Below are positions 18,311 to 25,008 of a stretch of DNA of 64,000 nucleotides, one piece after another. The first letter of the stretch is position 1, and each line of letters opens with the position of its first letter. Source of the DNA: Aequorivita aurantiaca (GTDB lineage Bacteria; Bacteroidota; Bacteroidia; Flavobacteriales; Flavobacteriaceae); NCBI RefSeq assembly GCF_030410135.1, contig NZ_JAUGQQ010000005.1, positions 1 through 64,000 on the forward strand. Reading direction: 5' to 3'. The position numbers and the translations under genes were made by a program. The notes below the pieces were generated by a model that was not told where the DNA came from, did not search any database, and worked only from the letters and a program-made list of their open reading frames with translations.

Positions 18311-18384
18311 CAACCCCTCGACTGCGCTCGGGGTGACCCGTTTAAAAATTGTTAATCGTAAAATCGTCAATCGCAAATCAAGGA
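18311..18384. repeat. Palindromic intergenic repeat followed by degenerate short repeats
   Basis: CCCCTCGACTGCGCTCGGGG (18314-18333) with the adjoining TGACCCG is a GC-rich imperfect palindrome. It stands out against the AT-rich surroundings and looks like the dispersed palindromic repeats found between genes in many Bacteroidota. It is followed by near-copies of AATCGTAAAATCGTCAATCGCAAATC up to the next start codon. Dispersal in the genome is inference from one copy. Confidence 0.5.
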
Positions 18385-19641
18385 ATGTTAATTTATCTTC
18401 GAGTATTAAAGGAAAGTTTCAATTTTGCCATCAACGCCCTGCGCAACAACAAACTTCGCACCTTTCTTTCTTTGGTTGGGGTTACGATTGGCATTTTTTC
18501 CATTATTGCAGTTTTGGCGGCGGTTGATTCGCTGAAAAAAGAAATTGAGGGTAGCATTAGTGGATTGGACAACAGCACAATTATTATAATGCGTTTCAAT
18601 TTTGGCCCAACAGATATTCCGCGCTGGAAATGGCAACAATTTCCTGATGTTACATTTGATGAGTATCAATATTTGGAGCGCAATACTCCGAATATTGAAG
18701 CGGCTACCTTCACACTAAATGTTCCAAATGAGAGCATAAAATATGAAACCAATCAAGTGGATAATGTCCCTATTGGCGCGGTTACGGACAGTTATTATTA
18801 TATAGAAGCCTTGAAGCTATCCGAGGGAAGATTTTTTAATACTGCAGAATCAAATAGCGGTACAATGGTAGTGGTTTTGGGAGATGAAATTGCAGTACAG
18901 CTTTTTGGTAATGCGGCGTCGGCGATTGGAAAAGAGGTTCGCATATACGGAAGAAAATTCAATGTAATAGGAGTTTTGGAAAAGGAGGGAGCGGGGCTTT
19001 TCGGAAATTCAAAGGATACTTCCGTGTGGATGCCGGTAAATGTGGTGCGCCGAATTTATGGCGACAATAACAAACAGACGTTCCCCCAAATTGTAATAAA
19101 ACCGGAAAAAGGGGTGGACGAAGCCGAATTTAAAGCCGTTTTGGACCAAAAACTTAGATTGAAGCGAGGGCTAAAACCTGATGAAACAAGTACCTTTTTC
19201 ATAAATCAAATGCAGGGTTTTTCTGATTTTATTGATGAAATAACGGGAAGTATGAACGTAATCGGTTTGATAATCAGCGGATTTTCATTGTTGGTTGGCG
19301 GTTTCGGAATCGCGAATATTATGTTCGTAAGCGTCAAGGAGCGCACCAATCTTATTGGAATTCAAAAATCATTGGGCGCCAAAAACAAGTTTATTCTTTT
19401 CCAATTCTTGTTTGAAGCCGTGATTCTTGCGGTAATTGGCGGCTTGATTGGATTGTTTTTAGTGTTTGTAGTTTCAATAATTGCTTCCCAATTTACGGGC
19501 GATTTTGAGTTTGTACTTTCGCCTTGGAATCTTTTTGTTGGTACGGCAATTTCCGCAGCGATCGGTTTAATTTCGGGAATTCTTCCTGCTATTTCGGCTT
19601 CAAAACTGGACCCTGTGGAAGCGATACGCACGGGAATGTAA
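18385..19641 (+). CDS. MacB/FtsX-type ABC transporter permease
   Basis: A 418-residue inner membrane permease of the MacB class, which usually drives efflux or lipoprotein/antibiotic extrusion with a separate ATPase and adaptor. Seen: N-terminal FNFAINALRNNKLRTFLSLV with the first membrane segment near residues 21-40, a large periplasmic core domain (residues 45-280), and a C-terminal FtsX domain with three membrane segments and the loop KERTNLIGIQKSLGAKN. It ends SKLDPVEAIRTGM, which is family-typical. I take ATG 18385 because the frame before it, open to a TTG at 18349, is repeat-derived. No ATPase gene is adjacent. Confidence 0.9.
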   Translation: MLIYLRVLKESFNFAINALRNNKLRTFLSLVGVTIGIFSIIAVLAAVDSLKKEIEGSISGLDNSTIIIMRFNFGPTDIPRWKWQQFPDVTFDEYQYLERNTPNIEAATFTLNVPNESIKYETNQVDNVPIGAVTDSYYYIEALKLSEGRFFNTAESNSGTMVVVLGDEIAVQLFGNAASAIGKEVRIYGRKFNVIGVLEKEGAGLFGNSKDTSVWMPVNVVRRIYGDNNKQTFPQIVIKPEKGVDEAEFKAVLDQKLRLKRGLKPDETSTFFINQMQGFSDFIDEITGSMNVIGLIISGFSLLVGGFGIANIMFVSVKERTNLIGIQKSLGAKNKFILFQFLFEAVILAVIGGLIGLFLVFVVSIIASQFTGDFEFVLSPWNLFVGTAISAAIGLISGILPAISASKLDPVEAIRTGM

Positions 19642-19652
19642 ACTTTGAAAAT

Positions 19653-19762
19653 TATAAATACCAAATCACAAATACCAAATTCCTAATAACGAAAAAAAAT
19701 TACAAATTCCAGACTCTTGGTTGAATGTTCAGAATTTGGAAATTAAAAGTTTTGGAATTTGT
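19653..19762. repeat. AT-rich degenerate repeat with inverted ends
   Basis: Two near-copies of AAATACCAAAT(C/T) are followed by ACAAATTCCA (19702-19711), which is the exact inverse of TGGAATTTGT (19753-19762). Further partial copies of GAATTTGGAA lie between. This is noncoding and fits an intergenic repeat family. It separates the permease from the convergent GAF gene. Confidence 0.4.
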
Positions 19763-19795
19763 GAAGAAGTTACATCTAATTTTTTCTTTGAAAAA

Positions 19796-20251
19796 TTAAA
19801 GTACCATCGAAACTTCTTCATTCACCCATTCTAAAAACCGCTCATCTTCTTCAGAAAAGGGATCTTCCACGTGCGAATCAATATCGATTTGACCGATATT
19901 TTTTCCGTCTTTAAAAAGAGGAATCACAATTTCAGATTTTACAGTCAAACTGCATGCAATATAATTGTCTTGGGCTTTCACGTCCGGCACAACGAAATTC
20001 TTATTGCTCACCGCCACTTGCCCGCAAATGCCTTTTCCAAAGGGGATTACTGTGTGGTCGGTGGGTTTACCGGCAAAGGCTTTTAAATGGAGGGTTTTTT
20101 CAGCATCATTCGCAAAATAGAAACCAACCCAATCATAGTAGCCAATGGAAGATTGCAAGAGTTCGCAAATTTGCTTCAGGCGTTTTTCAAAAGGTTCATT
20201 CTTGTTTGCCAAAATGGTGGTTACCTTGGGCTGTAATTGGGAAAAGGACAT
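19796..20251 (-). CDS. GAF-domain protein, free methionine-(R)-sulfoxide reductase-like
   Basis: A 151-residue single GAF domain of the YebR/fRMsr family, which reduces free methionine-R-sulfoxide. Seen: YDWVGFYF, IPFGKGICGQVA with Cys76, NYIACSLTVKSEIVIPL with Cys100, and IDIDSHVEDPFSEED. In the E. coli enzyme three cysteines take part. The two present here align with Cys94 and Cys118, but the position of Cys84 is a His (His66). Activity with two cysteines is plausible but the recycling route would differ. A -7 element lies upstream. Confidence 0.82.
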   Translation of the reverse strand: MSFSQLQPKVTTILANKNEPFEKRLKQICELLQSSIGYYDWVGFYFANDAEKTLHLKAFAGKPTDHTVIPFGKGICGQVAVSNKNFVVPDVKAQDNYIACSLTVKSEIVIPLFKDGKNIGQIDIDSHVEDPFSEEDERFLEWVNEEVSMVL

Positions 20252-20276
20252 ATTTTACTGATCAATATTTCTTCGG

Positions 20277-20284
20277 CAAAAGTA
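20277..20284 (-). promoter_or_regulatory. Predicted promoter -7 element of the GAF gene
   Basis: TACTTTTG on the minus strand matches TAnnTTTG, ending 25 bases before the start codon of the GAF gene. Confidence 0.5.
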
Positions 20285-20320
20285 TTTTAAAACCATATCA
20301 AACCCCAAAAACAAATACTG

Positions 20321-20328
20321 TATTTTTG
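20321..20328 (+). promoter_or_regulatory. Predicted xrtF promoter -7 element
   Basis: TATTTTTG matches TAnnTTTG and ends 21 bases before the TTG start of xrtF. With the element at 20277-20284 it makes a compact divergent promoter region. Confidence 0.5.
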
Positions 20329-20349
20329 TTAAAAATGTAATTAACATCA

Positions 20350-20895
20350 TTGCGAAAATTATTCTTGAAATATAAATCCGTAATTCGTTTTATATTCCTA
20401 TTTCTGGGAACATATTTGCTGCTTGGAATTCTATATTCCATTTACTTAAAATTGTCGGAAACCGGCAGTTATTTTCCTGACCTTATTACAAATCTCGTAG
20501 CCAAACAGAGTGCGGCCCTGCTCGATAATTTTGGGTATAATTCTATCTTATATAAGGATTCTTTGAGCGAGGGAATGTTACTGACAATTGATAAGAAATA
20601 CACTGTTAACATTGTGGAAGGTTGCAATGCCGTGAGTGTCATTATACTGTTTATAGCGTTTATCATTGCCTTTGCTGAAAAATTCAAAAAAACATTTCTA
20701 TTTCTGTTTGCGGGATCGGTAATTATTTATGCTGTAAACATTCTTCGAATTGCCATACTTACTGTGGCATTGTATAAATTTCCTCAATACGAAAGCATGC
20801 TGCATTCCGTAGTTTTTCCCGGAATAATTTATAGCATGGTTTTCATTCTTTGGATGGTGTGGGTTTGGATGTTGAAACCAAAATCGCATCAATGA
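20350..20895 (+). CDS. xrtF: Exosortase family protein XrtF
   Basis: A 181-residue polytopic membrane transpeptidase-like protein of the exosortase/archaeosortase superfamily, of the XrtF type known in Flavobacteriia. Exosortases cleave short C-terminal sorting signals of exported proteins in the membrane. Seen: at least four membrane segments and the expected catalytic set, Cys92 in VEGCNAVSV, Arg133 in VNILRIA and His152 in LHSVVFPGIIY. Start is TTG at 20350. It overlaps the next gene by 4 bases (ATGA). No protein with an obvious exosortase sorting tail is encoded in the window, so the substrate is unknown. Confidence 0.9.
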   Translation: MRKLFLKYKSVIRFIFLFLGTYLLLGILYSIYLKLSETGSYFPDLITNLVAKQSAALLDNFGYNSILYKDSLSEGMLLTIDKKYTVNIVEGCNAVSVIILFIAFIIAFAEKFKKTFLFLFAGSVIIYAVNILRIAILTVALYKFPQYESMLHSVVFPGIIYSMVFILWMVWVWMLKPKSHQ

Positions 20896-21326
20896 AAAGG
20901 CCTGTAAAATTAGGGTTTATCCTTGTGTGTGTAGGTTTTTTGGTATCCATACGCGCTTTTGAGAGTGATTTGTTTTATGATCCACTTTTGGATTTTTTCA
21001 AAATGGATTATAAATTTTTACCGCTGCCTGTAATGGATCAATTTAAATTGTTTTTGGGTGTTGCCATTCGTTTTTTGTTGAACACATTTATTTCTTTAAT
21101 AATAATTTGGCTTGTTTTCGGGGAAAAGGAAATCGTAAAGCTCTCGGTATTTTTATATGTCGTTTTGTTTATAATTCTTTTTTCTTTTTTTTGCTTTCTA
21201 ATAATTACTTCAGAAGGGACCACAGAACACTTTATTCTGTTTTACGTTCGACGATTCCTTATTCAACCTTTGTTTTTACTGCTGTTGTTGCCGGCATTTT
21301 ATTTTCAGAAGTATAAAAGCAGATGA
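20892..21326 (+). CDS. Exosortase F system-associated membrane protein
   Basis: A 144-residue protein with four predicted membrane segments, coupled to xrtF by a 4-base ATGA overlap. Small membrane proteins of this kind are the regular neighbours of xrtF in Flavobacteriia and are named only for that association. Seen: a conserved-looking start MKRPVKLGFILVCVGFLVSI, an FYDPLLDFFK segment after the first helix, and a last helix ending YFQKYKSR. Start is the ATG within the xrtF stop; a longer frame from 20850 lies inside xrtF. It may hold or present the exosortase substrate; this is inference. Confidence 0.82.
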   Translation: MKRPVKLGFILVCVGFLVSIRAFESDLFYDPLLDFFKMDYKFLPLPVMDQFKLFLGVAIRFLLNTFISLIIIWLVFGEKEIVKLSVFLYVVLFIILFSFFCFLIITSEGTTEHFILFYVRRFLIQPLFLLLLLPAFYFQKYKSR

Positions 21327-21334
21327 AATTTTAA

Positions 21335-21342
21335 TACCTTTG
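21335..21342 (+). promoter_or_regulatory. Predicted promoter -7 element of the copper module
   Basis: TACCTTTG matches TAnnTTTG and ends 24 bases before the start of the DUF3347 gene. No operator repeat is obvious around it. Confidence 0.5.
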
Positions 21343-21366
21343 TTTCCCAAAATTAATTTTAATACA

Positions 21367-21915
21367 ATGAAAAAATTCTCGATTATTTTCTTCGCTCTTA
21401 CTGCAATAATAATTTCGTCGTGTAAAGACGCATCCAAACAAACCGGGCCCGAAGTGGTTTCCGTGGACAATTCAGAACCCAAAACATACGAAATTGCCGC
21501 TACCGATGCCGAATTCAACAGCCCGGAAGTGGAGGCGATTTTCAAACAATATTTGCAGGTTGAAGCGGCGTTGGTAAATACCGATGCCACAAAAACAGCA
21601 GCCGAAGCATCCAAACTTGAATCTCTGTTGAAGGAGCAAAATGCCGACGAAACCCTTATAACTGCAACTTCCAAAATGGCTGCCTCGGATGATGTCAACG
21701 TGCAACGCGAAAATTTTGAAACGCTCAGCGCCGGCGTTGAGGTTATGTTACAGGGCGCTTTAAAATCCGGAACTCTCTACAAACAATATTGCCCAATGGC
21801 GTTCAACAACAAAGGCGCTTATTGGATTAGCAGCAGCAAGGATATTTTGAATCCTTATTTTGGCGACAAAATGCTAAAATGCGGTAGGGTGGATTCCGAA
21901 ATTTCCGGTCAGTAA
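21367..21915 (+). CDS. DUF3347 domain lipoprotein, probably copper-related
   Basis: A 182-residue lipoprotein with signal MKKFSIIFFALTAIIISSCK (Cys19). The mature part carries a DUF3347-type helical domain: VEAIFKQYLQVEAALVNTD, a long amphipathic stretch, and the C-terminal YKQYCPMAFNNKGAYWISS and ILNPYFGDKMLKCG. The CPMAF and MLKCG sites give Cys/Met pairs suited to Cu(I). This domain is often found alone or fused to CusB-like adaptors in copper/silver efflux loci. A longer frame from 21340 exists, but the ATG at 21367 starts the signal peptide. First gene of the copper module. Confidence 0.8.
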   Translation: MKKFSIIFFALTAIIISSCKDASKQTGPEVVSVDNSEPKTYEIAATDAEFNSPEVEAIFKQYLQVEAALVNTDATKTAAEASKLESLLKEQNADETLITATSKMAASDDVNVQRENFETLSAGVEVMLQGALKSGTLYKQYCPMAFNNKGAYWISSSKDILNPYFGDKMLKCGRVDSEISGQ

Positions 21916-21954
21916 TCATTATTCCAGCCATTTAGCAATTTGAAATAATATTCG

Positions 21955-21962
21955 TATTTTTG
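21955..21962 (+). promoter_or_regulatory. -7 element just before the HYC_CC_PP gene
   Basis: TATTTTTG matches TAnnTTTG and ends 7 bases before the start codon at 21970, so the message would have almost no leader. Confidence 0.45.
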
Positions 21963-21969
21963 CGAAATA

Positions 21970-22389
21970 ATGAAAAAAACCATTTCCATATTTCTTTCAA
22001 TACTGATGCTGGCCAGCAGCTCCGGCATCGCGTATGCGCAGCATTTTTGCAGCGGAATGGAAATGATGGCTGAAATCACCCTCGGCCAAAAAATGCTTTC
22101 CTGCGGAATGGACGCTGAGGCACACAATTCAGATTGTGACGAAGAGTCTGAATATTCGCCTTCCCATGAATGCTGCGATAACCATTATACCGAAGTACAA
22201 ATAGACGATAATTTCGCAAAAGCCTCGTTCGATTTAAAATTGAACAAATCTTTTGCAGCAACTTTCGTCTCTGTTTTTGTGTTGCAGGAAGTTGAAATCG
22301 CTTCCGCAGAAAAAACCTTCTTCGCGGATTACAGTCCGCCACCACTCGAACGGGATTTGAATATTCTGTACGAGACTTTCCTAATTTGA
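21970..22389 (+). CDS. HYC_CC_PP family small exported protein
   Basis: A 139-residue exported protein with a signal peptide ending AYAQ (residue 24). It shows the spaced marks of the Bacteroidota HYC_CC_PP family: an aromatic-Cys motif straight after the signal (His25-Phe-Cys27), a Cys-Cys pair (Cys68-Cys69, in SHECCDNHY), and a Pro-Pro-Pro near the C-terminus (YSPPPLERD). Further cysteines at 45 and 56 and several His and Met residues suggest metal binding. The region around residues 94-112 is hydrophobic and may be a membrane helix. Function is not established. It sits between a DUF3347 protein and a copper ATPase, which points to copper handling. Confidence 0.8.
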   Translation: MKKTISIFLSILMLASSSGIAYAQHFCSGMEMMAEITLGQKMLSCGMDAEAHNSDCDEESEYSPSHECCDNHYTEVQIDDNFAKASFDLKLNKSFAATFVSVFVLQEVEIASAEKTFFADYSPPPLERDLNILYETFLI

Positions 22390-22498
22390 TTAATACCTGC
22401 CCTTCGGCTTTGGCTCAGGCTAAACTCCGCCGGGTAACTCATGACTAAAACTCCAATTTTCTTCGGGGTAAGTACTCATATTTAATCAAATTTGAAAA
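22390..22498. other. Intergenic stretch with a GC-richer element before copA
   Basis: The 109-base gap contains a block richer in G+C than its surroundings, about 22398-22435 (CCCTTCGGCTTTGGCTCAGG and on). It resembles dispersed intergenic elements and is not an obvious operator. No -7 match lies close to copA, so copA may depend on upstream promoters. Confidence 0.35.
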
Positions 22499-25003
22499 AT
22501 GAAACACACCTATAAAATTCACGGAATGACCTGCAACGGCTGCCGAAGCCATGTGGAAAAGACTTTAAGTGAAATTGAAGGCGTTTCCAAAGCATCGGTA
22601 AACCTTGAAAAAGCTGAAGCGGTTATTGAAATGGAAAATCACATTCCATTAAATGTTTTTGAAAAAGCATTGGAGGACGATGGAGGAAAGTACAGTATTT
22701 CGCTTCCCAATGATGCCGAAGCCGCAGAGAAACATCAAAAGAAAAAAGAGGAAAAACGAGCGAATCAAAATAGCTCGGGTACGTTTTATTGCCCTATGCA
22801 CTGCGAAGGCGAGAAAACCTACGATAAACCCGGGGATTGCCCCGTTTGCGGAATGGATTTGGTGGAAGAGGTAAAAACTTCGGCTACCGCAACGCAATAC
22901 ACTTGCCCGATGCATCCGGAAGTTGTTCGCGATGAACCGGGCTCGTGCCCTATCTGCGGGATGGATTTAGTGCCGCAGGAAGCCGATGAATCTGCCGAAA
23001 ATAAAACCTATAAAGCGTTGTTGAAAAAGTTTTGGATCGCAGTGGCTTTCACCGCTCCAATCTTTATAATAGCAATGTCCGAGATGATTCCAAACAATCC
23101 ATTGTACGATTTAATGTCAATGAAATATTGGAATTGGATACAATTCGGCCTTTCAATCCCCGTGGTTTTTTACGCCACTTGGATGTTTTTTGAACGCGCA
23201 TATCGCTCCATAAAAACCTGGAACCTGAATATGTTTACCCTAATCGGTATCGGTGCGGGAGTGGCTTGGGTTTTCAGCGTTTTTGGGATGTTGTTTCCAG
23301 ATTTTTTCCCCCCACAATTTAAAACCCATATGGGAACCGTGCACGTTTATTTTGAGGCGGCAACTGTAATCCTCACCTTGGTTTTAATGGGGCAGGTTTT
23401 GGAAGCCCGCGCGCACAACCGAACCAATTCTGCAGTAAAGGAATTGCTAAAACTCGCGCCAAACAAAGCCGTGCGGATTGTTGACGGGAAGGAAGAAAAC
23501 ATCGCGATTGATAAAATTGAAGTTGGCGATAAACTCCGCGTAAAACCGGGAGAGAAAATTCCTGTGGACGGCAGCATTTTGGAAGGTGAAAGCTCCATCG
23601 ACGAATCGATGATTACCGGCGAACCCGTTCCCGTTTCAAAAGCGGAGGGCGATAAGGTAAGTTCGGGCACCATAAACGGCAAACAGACTTTTGTAATGAA
23701 AGCCGAAAAAGTAGGCAGCGACACCCTGCTTTCGCAAATCATTGAAATGGTAAACAAAGCCAGCAGAAGCCGTGCGCCTATTCAAAAATTGGCCGATAAA
23801 ATTTCCGGATGGTTTGTGCCAATTGTGGTCTTGGTTTCAATAATCACTTTTATAGTTTGGGCAGTTTTCGGTCCCGAACCGGCTTATGTTTATGCCTTGG
23901 TGAACGCAATTGCCGTTTTGATTATCGCGTGTCCGTGTGCCCTTGGGCTCGCCACGCCAATGTCTGTAATGGTGGGAGTGGGGAAGGGCGCCCAAAACGG
24001 GGTGCTCATTAAAAATGCCGAAGCGCTGGAGACACTCAACAAAATAGACGTTTTGATTATTGACAAAACCGGAACCATAACCGAAGGAAAACCTTCCGTT
24101 GAAAAAGTGGGCGCTGCCGAAGATTTTTCGGAAGAAAAAGTGCTTCAATATATTGTTTCGCTGAATCAAAACAGTGAACATCCATTGGCCGATGCTACCG
24201 TGAAATATGGAAAGGAGAAAAATTCCGAAGTACTAAAAACCACCGATTTCAATTCGGTTACCGGAAAAGGTGTAACGGGAAATATCAATGGAGAAAAGGT
24301 AGCACTCGGCAACGAAAAGATGATGCAGGAAGCGGGCGCAGACATTTCCGAAGTACTTCAAAAGCAAATTTCAGAAGAACAGAAAAAAGGCAAGACAGTA
24401 CCGATGCTTTCCGTGGACGGAAAAGTGGTAGGTTACGTTGTGATTGCCGATAAAATAAAGAAAACCAGTAAAGCCGCCATCGCCGAGCTTCAGCAAAAAG
24501 GAATTGAAGTTATTATGCTCACTGGCGATAATCACGATACTGCAAAGGCCGTTGCTTCCGAATTAAATCTCGCCGATTTTAAAGCTGAAATGCTTCCGCA
24601 GAACAAATTGGAAGTAGTCGAAAAATTGCAGGCCGAAGGCAAAAAAGTAGCCATGGCCGGCGACGGAATAAACGATGCCCCCGCTTTGGCAAAAAGCGAT
24701 GTGGGAATTGCGATGGGAACCGGAACCGATGTAGCGATAGAAAGTGCTGGCGTTACTCTAGTAAAAGGCGATCTGCACGGCATTGTGAAAGCGTTCCATT
24801 TAAGCGAAAAAGTAATGCGCAACATTAAGCAAAACCTGTTTTTCGCCTTGATCTATAACGTTCTCGGCGTGCCAATTGCCGCCGGGGTTCTCTATCCAGT
24901 TTTTGGGATATTATTATCACCGATGATTGCTGCACTGGCAATGAGTTTCAGTTCGGTTTCAGTTATTACTAATGCCCTGCGATTGCGCGGCGCAAAAATT
25001 TAA
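22499..25003 (+). CDS. copA: Cu(I)-translocating P-type ATPase
   Basis: An 834-residue P1B-type ATPase that exports Cu(I) from the cytoplasm. Domains in order: an HMA domain (residues 3-65) with GMTCNGC (Cys12, Cys15); two zinc-ribbon-like heavy-metal-binding domains (about 97-125 and 133-160), each with CPMH...CPxCGMDL; membrane helices; the actuator TGEPVPV; the transport motif [10 protein letters not shown]; the phosphorylation motif DKTGTITEG; the nucleotide-site SEHPLA; and [10 protein letters not shown]. The last helices carry YN and [12 protein letters not shown], the marks of the Cu(I) subgroup. The second metal-binding domain has the full CPMHPEV form; the first reads CPMHCEG with an extra Cys. 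Six bases separate it from the receptor gene. Confidence 0.95.
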   Translation: MKHTYKIHGMTCNGCRSHVEKTLSEIEGVSKASVNLEKAEAVIEMENHIPLNVFEKALEDDGGKYSISLPNDAEAAEKHQKKKEEKRANQNSSGTFYCPMHCEGEKTYDKPGDCPVCGMDLVEEVKTSATATQYTCPMHPEVVRDEPGSCPICGMDLVPQEADESAENKTYKALLKKFWIAVAFTAPIFIIAMSEMIPNNPLYDLMSMKYWNWIQFGLSIPVVFYATWMFFERAYRSIKTWNLNMFTLIGIGAGVAWVFSVFGMLFPDFFPPQFKTHMGTVHVYFEAATVILTLVLMGQVLEARAHNRTNSAVKELLKLAPNKAVRIVDGKEENIAIDKIEVGDKLRVKPGEKIPVDGSILEGESSIDESMITGEPVPVSKAEGDKVSSGTINGKQTFVMKAEKVGSDTLLSQIIEMVNKASRSRAPIQKLADKISGWFVPIVVLVSIITFIVWAVFGPEPAYVYALVNAIAVLIIACPCALGLATPMSVMVGVGKGAQNGVLIKNAEALETLNKIDVLIIDKTGTITEGKPSVEKVGAAEDFSEEKVLQYIVSLNQNSEHPLADATVKYGKEKNSEVLKTTDFNSVTGKGVTGNINGEKVALGNEKMMQEAGADISEVLQKQISEEQKKGKTVPMLSVDGKVVGYVVIADKIKKTSKAAIAELQQKGIEVIMLTGDNHDTAKAVASELNLADFKAEMLPQNKLEVVEKLQAEGKKVAMAGDGINDAPALAKSDVGIAMGTGTDVAIESAGVTLVKGDLHGIVKAFHLSEKVMRNIKQNLFFALIYNVLGVPIAAGVLYPVFGILLSPMIAALAMSFSSVSVITNALRLRGAKI

Positions 25004-25008
25004 AAAAA

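Noticed and set aside
18349-18384. Upstream extension of the FtsX permease gene from a TTG
   Set aside because: The extension is made of AATCGTAAA-type repeats; the ATG at 18385 begins the conserved N-terminus.
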